A stretch of DNA of 64,000 nucleotides from Candidatus Heimdallarchaeota archaeon (GTDB taxonomy: Archaea > Asgardarchaeota > Heimdallarchaeia > JABLTI01): the NCBI GenBank assembly GCA_019056785.1, contig DXJV01000005.1, positions 1-64,000 of the forward strand, written 5' to 3'. Position 1 is the first letter of the stretch; the number at the start of each line of letters is the position of its first letter. Positions 43,601-52,761 of this stretch are shown piece after piece. Both the position numbers and the translations under genes were made by a program. The notes under the pieces were generated by a model that was given only the letters and a program-made list of their open reading frames with translations, searched no databases and was not told where the DNA came from.

Positions 43601-46600
43601 TTGCAAACTTGCTCGAAGAGAAGGATGAAACCGAGAAATCCCCGCTAATCGCTGAAGAACTCACTACTTTTGCGACAATATTCATTGCTGATAATGAAGT
43701 TGAGTTAGGACTCCAACTGGTAGATTTAGCAACAGCTATTTATTTGCGTCTTGGCCAGCCAATAAATGCTTCGGAGACTTATATGAAAGCCTGTAATGCT
43801 TTATTGAAGATGAACAAAATCGTTCAAGGCGTAAAGCTTGTGCTTCTTGCTTCTGATACTTTAATGGTAGCAAATGAATACAAACATGCTGTGAGAATTT
43901 TAACTGAAATTGTTGATTTCCTGTATGATTTGAAAGACTATCAAAATGCTGCCATTGTTGCTGGCCAAATCGTCACTGTTCATCAAAAAACCGGCGAAGT
44001 TGAAGAACAAAAGAAAGTGATAAATCGATTAGTCGAAAAGGCAATCGAAGTGATCAATGAGGGCAGAATCATGGAAGGAGAACAACTTTGGGAGCAGGCA
44101 GCCAATTTTAGCATCTCCGTTGACTTGGATTATGCACTTCAAATCAATGACCAAAGAATTGAAAATCTCTTGAACGCCGGCATGTATAACTCTACTAATA
44201 ATGCCTTCAAACAGTTTTTGCCAATTCTAGAAGAAGATAAGGAAAAATTACTTTCACAAGTTGTAAAGATAGCCGAAATTACTGATGATCTTTTTGCGAA
44301 AGAAGAATTCAAACTGGCAAAGGATTTTGTTTTCACGGCAGTTGATTATTACCTTAAAGCTGAGGAATTTGATCAGGTAATAACTTTCTGTTTGGATGTT
44401 GGTCAACGGTTTATTGTTGCTAATGAGGAAACAAGTGGCATTGAGTTGATTGACAAGGCAGCATTTATTGCTAACGATTCTCTAGGTGCACATGAAGCTG
44501 CGAAAATCTACCTTCGCACAGGATTCTTACTTGTTGAAAAGGACTACAATGAAAGTGGTTTTCTGGCAATAAATAAAGCTGTTGACATTGAACTTCAAAC
44601 GCAAAATATGGAGGGGTGTAATGAACTTGGTGAGATTGCTATTGAAAAAGCAAATGAACTCATTAACCATAACATTCCTCTTGCAATTAAAATTTATGAG
44701 CAAGCTTCGCAAATCTTTCAGAAAGCATCTAATTTTATTAAAGCAGGAGAAGTACAAACAACGATTCTTAATGCCTTCTTAAGTCTTGGAGATGCAGTTG
44801 GAGCAATAAAAGCTTGCGAACAAGCAGTTGATTATTATCTAAAAGGGAAAAATAGCGAACTTGCCGCAACCGCTGCAAGACAAATAATTGAGTCTTCGAG
44901 GAGATTTTTCGATGAAAATGACTTTCCAAAAGCCGTGTTAATTCTCGAGCGCGGACGATTCTTGGTGGAAAAGACAACAAGATATGATCTTTTGGATTTG
45001 ATAGTCAGTATCTACATGAACGCTGCAAATCAGAACCTTCCAAATAGAAAATCTGCCATTGGTGTGTTTTTCTTGAAGCGTGCAATTGCAATTGCCGAAA
45101 GCAGCCCCGACCCAGAAGAAATCAAAAAAGTAGTAAACCTCTCATTAACTATTGCTTTGGAAACCATTAAAAAGAAAAACTCTCTTGCAGGAGCAAAAGT
45201 CCTGGAAATGATCTCTCGACTCGAGATTTCTAAAAATGCTCTCTTGTCTCAATTAACCGCGACTCTTCTTGATGCTCTAAAACTCACTTTAGAAACAGAA
45301 TGGAATATGATCGGGAAAGTACTTCGAGATGCTTTTCATTTCTTTAAAGGCGCCAATCAAGATGAAGCAATTAAAGAGTTAATTTCCATTTTGACAAAAA
45401 GAGCAAATGCTGACTTGCTCCTCAATAAACCCCAACTTGGCTTCTTCTTTTTAGAGCATGCAATCCGGATTGTTAATGAGTCTGGAGACAAAGAACTAAT
45501 GTTTTATCTTGGCAATGACCTTCTCGAACAGTTCCTCGTTTTGCATGAGGAGGTAACTTTCGATTCTCTCTATCGGTTGCTTGGATATTGCTACCAAATT
45601 TTCCAACAGATTCAAGACTTGGAATCCATCACTCGTGTTGGGGCAGAGTTTGCTAAATTGGGTTCAAAGGACCTTATTAATAATATGCAATCAATCCGTG
45701 GCTATGAGTCTCTCTTAACTGCAAGAGATATTGCAAGTCAGACACAAAATAGTGCGCTTATGAAAGCTGTTGTGCTTGCTCTCTTAGATTTTGCGATTCA
45801 ACAATCTGCGAAAAATGCCAATTCTGTGCTGTCAACCTTAGAGGATATTGTTCAAGGGTTAAAAGAATTCGAAATACCAAAGTCAACATCAGTAGCTATT
45901 GATTACGCTTCCTTGCAAAGTTATCTTAAAACTCTCACCTCTTTTGGCAATAAAGTCAGTAAAAATGATAAAACATTCAAGCTTGGGAAGAAGATCATTC
46001 AAAATTGCTCTAGATTACTCGCCCTCACCGGCAACCATCTTGAACTCGAAAAAGATTTAGCTGATGTCAAAAAGAACATGCAGAAACTTTGTCGCCGGGG
46101 CAATCAAGAGGCAGCTTATAAATTGCGAGAAGCAGCCATTGTTTTTATTGATTTGAATGAAACAAACCAGGCCATTAAAATTGCTGAAGATGCTTTTGCA
46201 GCTTCCCAACAACTACTAGAGCGGAAAAAGTACCTCGATTCTGTGGAATTTGCTAAAGTGAGTTTGGTTGTTAACCAAAAACTCGATATCACTTCTGAGT
46301 TAAAAAACATCGGCTTATTTGCCTACAGTTCAGGTGACCGGCTTATAAATGAAGGCAAAATTCTGGAGGCAATGGACTTTTATGATATTGCAATCGAGGC
46401 CTTCGATTTATCAAATGACGATGAGAATTCTAATCGCTTGATCAACAAGATTGTACAGACGCGTGAATGGGATGCCAATAAAATGGTTGCTTTTCAAGTC
46501 TATAAAATAGCCTCCGAATCAGCCATTCGAATGAAAAACTGGCAGAAGGCTCATGAAATTGCCAATAAATGTTATAATCGTGGTATTGCTTTTATCGACC

Positions 46601-47523
46601 AACCACGGGTTCCAACTGAAATATCGCTAAAATTCATCACCCTTGCCGGGCGAATTTTTGAGGATATAGGTGCAATCAAAGATGCTGCCAATTCCTATGA
46701 TTCTGCCATTCTAAAATTCATTCGCTTAATGAGAACCAGAAAAAACATTGAATCAATAATTACTGAGCTTCTTGTAAAAACGGGAATAAATCGAATGGCT
46801 GGTTGTGATATGGACTCACTTGAGACCATCTTTCTGCGAGTCATGGAATTAGCTGAAATGAAGAAGTCCAAATACACGAAGATCATCTCTCGCGTCTTAA
46901 AACTCATTAATTCTTCTAAGGTTGGTCAAGCATGGGACTTGATGGTTTCTCTTCCTTATGTCTCCCATGGGCGAATCCGGAAAATTATTGGAACAACAAA
47001 GCGTCGGATAATTTACGACCTTCAGTCCAAAGGAACTTTCGATCGTACGGTTCTCTCTACAACAGACCGCTCTTTACCGCTTTCAGATTATCTCATCGAA
47101 AATCTCTTAATTTCCCGTAAAATTGATGGGCAATCAATAAACAAAGATGTCTTTATTTCTGCTACGAAAATTAAAGCCATTCGTTCGTACTTTTATAATG
47201 AATATGAGCTTTGGGGTCGAGTTGATTTAGAGGCTCTTACAAAGGAATTTGGCGTCCTCCCCACCGATGCAGCATCCATTGTCCGGCGGGAATTTCTCCC
47301 CACAATTTATATGGCGGTACTTGATACAGAGCAAAAAGTCTTCTATTCTTTTGACCGCTTAAAAGCTGAAATCTCTCTTATTCTTGGACGTGAACGTAAA
47401 AAGAACGCTCATTTTGATCCCATGCAAGTTGCTTCGGAAATGCATGTCCCTCCTGATATCATTAAAGAGGTTCTTCGGGAAATTTCTTGCGATGAAGTAG
47501 TGGAAAATGCTCCTACAATGTGA
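40612..47523 (+). CDS. Giant helical-repeat (TPR-like alpha-solenoid) protein
   Basis: This 2,303-residue protein is the largest in the window. From residue 1 to about 2,150 it is an almost unbroken series of paired amphipathic helices with TPR-like spacing and Ala/Gly at packing positions (KAMVFEEKGKWSNAAKSYLQ; FETGAGYLIQAAKTYRSAE; AKRLYEKALLLLTTI; GEELIETAAQIFIQL). It is rich in Leu, Ala, Glu and Lys and has no signal or membrane segment. The last 130 residues differ, with winged-helix-like units (WGRVDLEALTKEFGVLPTDA, then IYMAVLDTEQKVFYS; DPMQVASEMHVPPDIIKEVL). ATG 40612 has GGTGA at good spacing; TTG 40594 is less likely. It follows the propeller-longin gene, so a scaffold role with that protein is a reasonable guess. 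Confidence 0.85.
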   Translation: MSELVKKAMVFEEKGKWSNAAKSYLQAAREAVETNQTKDAKNLFLKAIAASEKTEDNLLLVESVFAYEKIATKAEKKEVLPKALPAVKSLLALALTKKKNLLAFEYLEKKELISRSTGVDLEETLREKGEVSRRLALKMVISKKVEERERGFAFLKEAAKCFLEINAIKEKFKGDFQAFQLLMEKGFIKEGFSLFEKLISFCETNQLAEEATTVLQQIITYANAILNGKGSKKLVKALQATFSSADPGGELLKIGIEKAQEIGANEVIVAAATIQVEQGNLQFNKKKFDIAKRLYEKALLLLTTIQAVDTAKNVFKQIATKAYTLLDTKGKFQLALDYFAMLQIMEELDKGFLADFFVEKGANMFQRDLITLALEDYKSACRVYLSGQLTVKFEKTVSIIFEKSLELIAHADFQNALIYSHDAISILLKVEKFENIGEQASKIAHALLENNQLPEAEDFVKIAFDNFLKAGKTVEAATTYKTMGESFLALERFETGAGYLIQAAKTYRSAEAEDKIMQTAKPLLKAAIDQLIDGNADLAQSLNLKAIECAKEKGPLAQVEVLQEFNTQAMISNQPKLVLNNIQLATKIVGANFPAEKRALAEKAISYGQQLIISNQQFKLGTDFITHAVLTLAELGDSTQSSQIIFEIGSLLFENKQPELAKGLLQLITQVLKTEENPEVFGTNVANVAKLLIENRFVDDGIDLLRKSVGSYLNVGGVEPVIKLARYCALKAQENMAAGDVVFAKHLFIAAMEFSTLVDLEVQSEILTSATNAFLEIGDFYTINEFYDFAKANLEGEKDYLGKVGRLQIFQGSTLRDQKGLVDEASEFIHNGIATLKEVDMIAEAGEVALNQGKAFIEKGNFVYGEELIETAAQIFIQLNDIERSGDAFLSLAEINMQKSQWQDAFQQIELANKSYSQTNLDKLASTIIITADIGQKALINKPAENKEFALQCFDRAIQLANEHKLFASEVDVTLLEGRAFATIKDHQTAYNFFLQLANLLEEKDETEKSPLIAEELTTFATIFIADNEVELGLQLVDLATAIYLRLGQPINASETYMKACNALLKMNKIVQGVKLVLLASDTLMVANEYKHAVRILTEIVDFLYDLKDYQNAAIVAGQIVTVHQKTGEVEEQKKVINRLVEKAIEVINEGRIMEGEQLWEQAANFSISVDLDYALQINDQRIENLLNAGMYNSTNNAFKQFLPILEEDKEKLLSQVVKIAEITDDLFAKEEFKLAKDFVFTAVDYYLKAEEFDQVITFCLDVGQRFIVANEETSGIELIDKAAFIANDSLGAHEAAKIYLRTGFLLVEKDYNESGFLAINKAVDIELQTQNMEGCNELGEIAIEKANELINHNIPLAIKIYEQASQIFQKASNFIKAGEVQTTILNAFLSLGDAVGAIKACEQAVDYYLKGKNSELAATAARQIIESSRRFFDENDFPKAVLILERGRFLVEKTTRYDLLDLIVSIYMNAANQNLPNRKSAIGVFFLKRAIAIAESSPDPEEIKKVVNLSLTIALETIKKKNSLAGAKVLEMISRLEISKNALLSQLTATLLDALKLTLETEWNMIGKVLRDAFHFFKGANQDEAIKELISILTKRANADLLLNKPQLGFFFLEHAIRIVNESGDKELMFYLGNDLLEQFLVLHEEVTFDSLYRLLGYCYQIFQQIQDLESITRVGAEFAKLGSKDLINNMQSIRGYESLLTARDIASQTQNSALMKAVVLALLDFAIQQSAKNANSVLSTLEDIVQGLKEFEIPKSTSVAIDYASLQSYLKTLTSFGNKVSKNDKTFKLGKKIIQNCSRLLALTGNHLELEKDLADVKKNMQKLCRRGNQEAAYKLREAAIVFIDLNETNQAIKIAEDAFAASQQLLERKKYLDSVEFAKVSLVVNQKLDITSELKNIGLFAYSSGDRLINEGKILEAMDFYDIAIEAFDLSNDDENSNRLINKIVQTREWDANKMVAFQVYKIASESAIRMKNWQKAHEIANKCYNRGIAFIDQPRVPTEISLKFITLAGRIFEDIGAIKDAANSYDSAILKFIRLMRTRKNIESIITELLVKTGINRMAGCDMDSLETIFLRVMELAEMKKSKYTKIISRVLKLINSSKVGQAWDLMVSLPYVSHGRIRKIIGTTKRRIIYDLQSKGTFDRTVLSTTDRSLPLSDYLIENLLISRKIDGQSINKDVFISATKIKAIRSYFYNEYELWGRVDLEALTKEFGVLPTDAASIVRREFLPTIYMAVLDTEQKVFYSFDRLKAEISLILGRERKKNAHFDPMQVASEMHVPPDIIKEVLREISCDEVVENAPTM

Positions 47524-47531
47524 AAGATGCT

Positions 47532-48926
47532 TTACTCAAGAACTTTGGTTACTGCTCCCATTTTGGCTATTTTCGCTAAATAACGGGGGTTGGTCTCTTT
47601 TATAAGCAAGAACGCTAATAGAAGTGCTAATAAGCCAAAGAATATTGGGAAGAGCGGGATGACAAAAATCCCTTGGGGAATATATTTTGGTAATATCGTC
47701 CCCGGAAAAATGTCTGCTATATAGCAACCAAAAATCGCTCCAATATTTCCAAAGAAGACTTGTTCCATTTGTATCAAGCTCATCCCCCTCCCCCGTTCAT
47801 TTTCTTTTGTTAAATCTGCCATAATAGTGTTGGCAGTTGGAACTTTCAATGCATATAATGGATACAGATAAACAATAAAGAGTGCAATGGGATACATGGA
47901 AAGAGTAAATATTAACGTATAGACAATTGGATAAGCTAGTATTGAAAAAATGAAGACTCGTTTTCGACTTGTCCTATCCAAAATAGAACCACTAATGAGT
48001 AAGATAACCATTCCAAGGGCTGTAGCAATAGTATTGGACTTTGCTATAAGCATATTTGACAATCCAGCCGCTTTAAAGTAGACAGAAGTGATAACATTAA
48101 AAGGCCCGAAACCGAAGTCCAGAATTGCGAGAACAACAATAAGAGAGACTACATTTTTTCGCTTAAAAATGTCAAAATATGATGCATATTTTTCTGCCTC
48201 TTTTATGTCGCTGGTAACTCGACTTTCCATAACCGTTGGCTTTTCTCCCTTTTCTTCTATTGTTGCAGTTGTGGATAAGAATTCTTCTGGTAAAGGGACA
48301 AGAAGTGGTTCAATTATTGAACCCTTTGCTTTGGAAGGTGAAAACAGTGAAAGAATTCCCGCTAGTATTGCAAATCCGGCCGCGAAGCTTAATGTGCCAA
48401 TAATTCCTTTCCAATCGTAAATGATGTCTGATAAGGCACTGCCGATCATCCAACCTGCACTGGCAAAAAAGACTTGATAACTGGACACTTGCCCCTTTCT
48501 ATTTTGTGGGCAAATAATTGTTATTAATGCACTATGTTGTGTATAGTAAATTTGTGTGAAAATGCCAAAAATAGCTAAAATAAGTAAGATAGACCAAATG
48601 GTTTTATTAAAAAACAAGAGGAGTAAAAATTGAACCATCGAGAGTACTTTTGCGATAAAAATGAGCAACTTTCGTTTCCCTGTTTTATCGGAGAAAGAAC
48701 TTAAAACAGTTGTGCCAAGAATTGAGACAATCGCTGGAATAGCAAGAACAATCGCGATATTGAGGTAAGAGTTCGTTACTTTCTCACTGAGGAAGATGCC
48801 GAAAAAAATCCAGTAGATAGATAAAGCGATATGTTCGAGTAGGTAAGAAAACAAAAGCGGCAAAAGATAGGCTGGTGGCAATAGTTCTTTAAGGGTTCGG
48901 TCTTTTTCCTCAATCATACTTGTCAC
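47532..48926 (-). CDS. MFS transporter
   Basis: This is a 464-residue membrane protein with about twelve helices. The helix 2-3 loop of the first half (SSFSDKTGKRKLLIFIA) matches the MFS motif GxxxDxxGRR. The equivalent loop of the second half is ISGSILDRTSRKRVFIF. A cytoplasmic loop of about 75 residues lies between the halves. The product may export drugs or metabolites; the substrate is unknown. GTG 48926 is the longest start and ATG 48917 an alternative. It lies 14 bases after the heterodimeric ABC exporter, so all three transporters are probably one operon. Its end is only eight bases from the convergent solenoid gene. Confidence 0.85.
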   Translation of the reverse strand: MTSMIEEKDRTLKELLPPAYLLPLLFSYLLEHIALSIYWIFFGIFLSEKVTNSYLNIAIVLAIPAIVSILGTTVLSSFSDKTGKRKLLIFIAKVLSMVQFLLLLFFNKTIWSILLILAIFGIFTQIYYTQHSALITIICPQNRKGQVSSYQVFFASAGWMIGSALSDIIYDWKGIIGTLSFAAGFAILAGILSLFSPSKAKGSIIEPLLVPLPEEFLSTTATIEEKGEKPTVMESRVTSDIKEAEKYASYFDIFKRKNVVSLIVVLAILDFGFGPFNVITSVYFKAAGLSNMLIAKSNTIATALGMVILLISGSILDRTSRKRVFIFSILAYPIVYTLIFTLSMYPIALFIVYLYPLYALKVPTANTIMADLTKENERGRGMSLIQMEQVFFGNIGAIFGCYIADIFPGTILPKYIPQGIFVIPLFPIFFGLLALLLAFLLIKETNPRYLAKIAKMGAVTKVLE

Positions 48927-48940
48927 AGTTATTTATTTAT

Positions 48941-50827
48941 TTATTCCTCTGTTTGCAACTTTTCTCCATTTAAATCCTTTTCTTGGTTTTTGAACTGAAG
49001 CTGATACAAGCGGTAATATTCTCCTTTTCTTGCGAGAAGCTCAGCATTTGTGCCTTCTTCGACAATTTTCCCATCCTTAAGAACTATGATCCGGTCAGCA
49101 TTTCTGACTGTAGAAAGTCGGTGGGCAATAATAAATGAGGTTCTCCCTGAAAGGAGTTTAGTTAAAGCTTTCTTAATGAGTAATTCTGTATATGCATCAA
49201 CTGAAGAGGTTGCTTCATCCAAAATGAGGATTTTCGGGTTGGGGAGTAAAGCTCTAGCAAAGGAGATTAATTGTCGTTGACCAAGGGATAGTTTGCTTCC
49301 TCGCTCGCCGACTTCTGTTTCATATCCTTTTGGTAGCCGTGAGATGAATTCGTGGGCATTTACTTTTGTTGCCGTCTCAATTACCTCGTCCATACTGACA
49401 TCTTTTTGATTGAAGATAATGTTCTCTGCTATTGTCCCTGAAAAAAGATAGGGGTCTTGTAAAACAATGCCTAACTGTCTGTGGAGTGATTTATGAGTGA
49501 CGTCTTGTATATTATGCCCATCAATAGTAATTCTCCCCTTTTGAATTTCGTAAAACCTTGCAAGCAGGTTAACAATCGTTGTTTTTCCGGAGCCTGTCGG
49601 TCCAACAATCGCCAACGATTCACCGGGTTGCACTTCTAAATTAAAGTCTTCCAATACAGGCTCCCCTTCTTTGTAACTAAAATTGACTCCTTCGAATTTC
49701 ACTTTCCCTTGAATTTCAGGCATATCATAGGCTGTGGGTTTCTCCACAACATCAGAGTTGCTGTGATTTAAATCATATACCCGTTCTGTTGCAGCCATTG
49801 TTGACTGAAATGTGTTGTAAAACATCGTCAAGTTCAAAACGGGCCTGAAGAAATTCCCGACATACTGTGTAAAAGCTATTGCGGTTCCCAAAGGAATGGC
49901 AAATAATATCCCGACAGAACCATAAATAGTTGTGTAGCCTGCATAGAAGTAAACGAATCCGACGACAGCTGTTGCTAAGAAGTTAAAGAGTGGAAAAGTT
50001 GTGGCAAAAACACCAATAGCTTTCATATTTGCTTGCCGGTTCTCTTCATTAATCGATGCAAATTCCTGGATGTTTTTTTGCTCTCTTGAAAATGATTTGG
50101 AAATTTTAACGCCGGAAATGCTCTCTGAGAGGTTGGCAGTGACGGTGGCAATTGTTTTCCTTGTTCGGCGATAGGCCTTTCGTGCTCGTCGTTTGAAGAA
50201 ATAACTGATTAGTAATGTGATTGGAATCGATAAGAACATACACCATAGGGCTAAACGCCAGTCCAGTACGAAGAGCACAATGGAAATTCCAATTAGAGTA
50301 ATAAAGTCAATTAAGGAAGTAATTATCCCTCCACTCACTAATTCATTGATTTTATCGCAGTCATTGGTGACTTTGGAAATCAGTCGCCCTGCTTCTTGGT
50401 TATCGAAGAATTTCATTGAAAGACTTTGCATATGTCGGAAAGTGTCAGTACGAATCTTTTTTACAGTATTATAGCCTATCTTATAGAGTAAAATCGTTCT
50501 GAAAATTTGCACGACTGCTGTCAGAATTGTTGTTCCGAGGAGTGCAAGTGTCAAGATTAACAAAAGTCTCTTTAATTCTGCAATAGTACTAGTGGCGTTT
50601 TTAAATACGTTATCAATAATGAATTTCATGATAAGGGGCGATACAAGGTCCAGTACCGAACTAAAAGCAACCAGTAACAGCGCAACGATTGCTAATCCTT
50701 TATATTCACCGAAGATAAAACTTAGAATCCATTTTGCAAGTGTCCAATCACTTGTTACTTTCAAACGTTTCTTCTCTTCATCATCTTCTATTAATGCACT
50801 AAAGTGTCCGCCTCGATGCCAGCCCAA
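48941..50827 (-). CDS. ABC exporter, heterodimer subunit B (type IV, canonical Walker B)
   Basis: This is a 628-residue half-transporter. It has six membrane helices (about residues 30-330) followed by an ABC domain with Walker A GPTGSGKTT, Q-loop LQDPYLFSGTIAEN, a signature reading LSLGQRQ, Walker B ILILDEATSSVD and H-loop AHRLS. The catalytic Glu after Walker B is present, but the signature has Leu in place of the first Gly. The partner gene upstream shows the reverse pattern. TTG 50827 has AGGAGGG upstream and lies one base after the partner's stop. Exporters of this kind move drugs or lipids out of the cell. Confidence 0.92.
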   Translation of the reverse strand: MGWHRGGHFSALIEDDEEKKRLKVTSDWTLAKWILSFIFGEYKGLAIVALLLVAFSSVLDLVSPLIMKFIIDNVFKNATSTIAELKRLLLILTLALLGTTILTAVVQIFRTILLYKIGYNTVKKIRTDTFRHMQSLSMKFFDNQEAGRLISKVTNDCDKINELVSGGIITSLIDFITLIGISIVLFVLDWRLALWCMFLSIPITLLISYFFKRRARKAYRRTRKTIATVTANLSESISGVKISKSFSREQKNIQEFASINEENRQANMKAIGVFATTFPLFNFLATAVVGFVYFYAGYTTIYGSVGILFAIPLGTAIAFTQYVGNFFRPVLNLTMFYNTFQSTMAATERVYDLNHSNSDVVEKPTAYDMPEIQGKVKFEGVNFSYKEGEPVLEDFNLEVQPGESLAIVGPTGSGKTTIVNLLARFYEIQKGRITIDGHNIQDVTHKSLHRQLGIVLQDPYLFSGTIAENIIFNQKDVSMDEVIETATKVNAHEFISRLPKGYETEVGERGSKLSLGQRQLISFARALLPNPKILILDEATSSVDAYTELLIKKALTKLLSGRTSFIIAHRLSTVRNADRIIVLKDGKIVEEGTNAELLARKGEYYRLYQLQFKNQEKDLNGEKLQTEE

Positions 50828-50828
50828 T

Positions 50829-52655
50829 TTATTTTCGCCCTCCTGCTATTTCTTTTGCTGTTGTTGTTTTGCTGCTTGTTTCTTGTAGCGGTTCTTTAAT
50901 TGGTCCAAATTCCTGTTCAATTAATTGTGTTTCGTAGAGATACTTGTACAATCCTTCTTTTGCCATCAGTTCTTCATGTGTACCTGCCTCAATTATTCGC
51001 CCTTTATCCATCACAATTATTTTTGTTGCGAATTTAATTGTTGAGAGCCTTTGAGTTATTATCAGCGTGGTTCGGTTTTTGATCAATTCATTTATTGCCT
51101 TTTGGAATTGATATTCGGTTTCAAAATCCAAAGCACTCGAGGAGTCATCCATGATTAATATTGGGGTGTTTAATAACAAGGCACGAGCAATAGTCAGTCT
51201 TTGTTTTTGCCCGCCACTTAATGTCACTCCTCGCTCACCAACAATAGTATCATAGCCATTCGGAAAGCTCATAATGAAATCATGTGCTTGAGCAATTTTG
51301 GCAGCGCGAATGATCTCTTCTTCTGTGGCATCTGGTTTGCCAAAAGCAATGTTCTCCCGGATAGTTTTGGCGAAGAGAAAAGCTTCTTGTTGAACAATAG
51401 AAATTTGCTGTCGTAAAGTTTCCACAAGCACATCACGAATGTCTATGCCGTCTATTTTTATCACTCCTTCTTGAGGGTCGTAAAACCTAGGGACCAAGCT
51501 AACAATTGTACTCTTCCCCGAACCCGTTGTTCCTAAGAAGGCAACTATTTCGCCCGGTTTAATCTCTAAATTAATGTTTTTCAGTACTGGGGGATTTCCT
51601 TCCACATAACTAAAAGTAACATGTTGAAAAGAGATTGCTCCTTTGATCTCTGGCATGGGTATTGCCTCGGGCTTATTTTGGATTTTCTTTTCCATGTCAA
51701 TAATCTCAAAAATTCTGTTCAGAGAGGCACTCCCTTCTTGGAAATGGAGGATTGCAAAGGACATAAAACGCGTGGGCATTTGGAGCATGATAAGATAGCT
51801 GTTGATAGCGATAAGCCGTCCAATGTCCATATCTCCACCAAGGATAATCATTCTCCCTCCGACAAAGAGCAAGAGAAATGACCCTATACCCAATATGAGT
51901 GGAAACATGGTTGTTAGAAAAGCTCGTAAACGAGCCATTTGCATGTTCATTTGCAAGTAGCGCTCATTTTCGCGCTCAAATTTATCGAACTCATAATCCT
52001 CTGCTGCAAAAGCCCGGACGACACTGGCGCCATATACATTCTCAGCGAGAACAGAATTCATATCACCAAATTTGTTTTGAATTTTGCGCATTAATGGTCG
52101 GATCTTTCTTGCATATGTAAACATGATTATAAACAATACCGGCGCCAGGGCTGTGAGAATCAGCATTAATTTCCAATCCATCAAGCCAACCATAACAAAA
52201 ATACCCAGATACAAACAAATGGAGCGTAAAAAAATCCGCATGCCGATACTTAAAAGCCTTCGAATTGCTTCAATGTCACTTGTTCCTCTCGAGATTAATT
52301 GCCCCGTTTCGATCCTGTCGAAAAAGTCGATGGATTGTTTCTGAATTTTCGCATAAAGAGTATTTCGAATGTCATAGATGACTGATTGTGAAACATATTC
52401 ATTGATATATCGCTGAAGGAAGCGAAAAATCGACGCAAAAAAGCCAATCCCGATATATACCGGCACCCAAAGTTTCAAAGCATGAAGCTGGGTTGTGAAA
52501 TCGCCTGACTCGAAAATTAGATTAATGATGTTTTTCGCCACCCAAGGCGTTAAAAGCGTAAAGATTGAATCGAGCATTGCAGCAAAAATAACAACTACTA
52601 ATGCGAACCAAGTTTTTCGTGTCATGTGATGGAATAGTCGGAAAATTGGGTGCAT
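50829..52655 (-). CDS. ABC exporter, heterodimer subunit A (type IV, degenerate Walker B)
   Basis: This is a 608-residue half-transporter with six N-terminal helices and an ABC domain. Walker A is GTTGSGKST, the Q-loop VQQEAFLFAKTIREN, the signature LSGGQKQR, Walker B ILIMDDSSSALD, and the H-loop TQRLS (Gln in place of His). The catalytic Glu is replaced by Asp and the H-loop His by Gln, so the ATP site built on this subunit's Walker motifs is the degenerate one. This is the usual asymmetry of heterodimeric exporters such as BmrCD or TM287/288. It is the first gene of the transporter operon. Confidence 0.92.
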   Translation of the reverse strand: MHPIFRLFHHMTRKTWFALVVVIFAAMLDSIFTLLTPWVAKNIINLIFESGDFTTQLHALKLWVPVYIGIGFFASIFRFLQRYINEYVSQSVIYDIRNTLYAKIQKQSIDFFDRIETGQLISRGTSDIEAIRRLLSIGMRIFLRSICLYLGIFVMVGLMDWKLMLILTALAPVLFIIMFTYARKIRPLMRKIQNKFGDMNSVLAENVYGASVVRAFAAEDYEFDKFERENERYLQMNMQMARLRAFLTTMFPLILGIGSFLLLFVGGRMIILGGDMDIGRLIAINSYLIMLQMPTRFMSFAILHFQEGSASLNRIFEIIDMEKKIQNKPEAIPMPEIKGAISFQHVTFSYVEGNPPVLKNINLEIKPGEIVAFLGTTGSGKSTIVSLVPRFYDPQEGVIKIDGIDIRDVLVETLRQQISIVQQEAFLFAKTIRENIAFGKPDATEEEIIRAAKIAQAHDFIMSFPNGYDTIVGERGVTLSGGQKQRLTIARALLLNTPILIMDDSSSALDFETEYQFQKAINELIKNRTTLIITQRLSTIKFATKIIVMDKGRIIEAGTHEELMAKEGLYKYLYETQLIEQEFGPIKEPLQETSSKTTTAKEIAGGRK

Positions 52656-52761
52656 GTTCTTCTTCTCACAATTTTTCTTACTGTAATACTACCCTTTCCT
52701 TTATAAAATTATTTTGACTGAATTAATTATTAAAAATAAAATGAACGTTTCAAACACCTTT

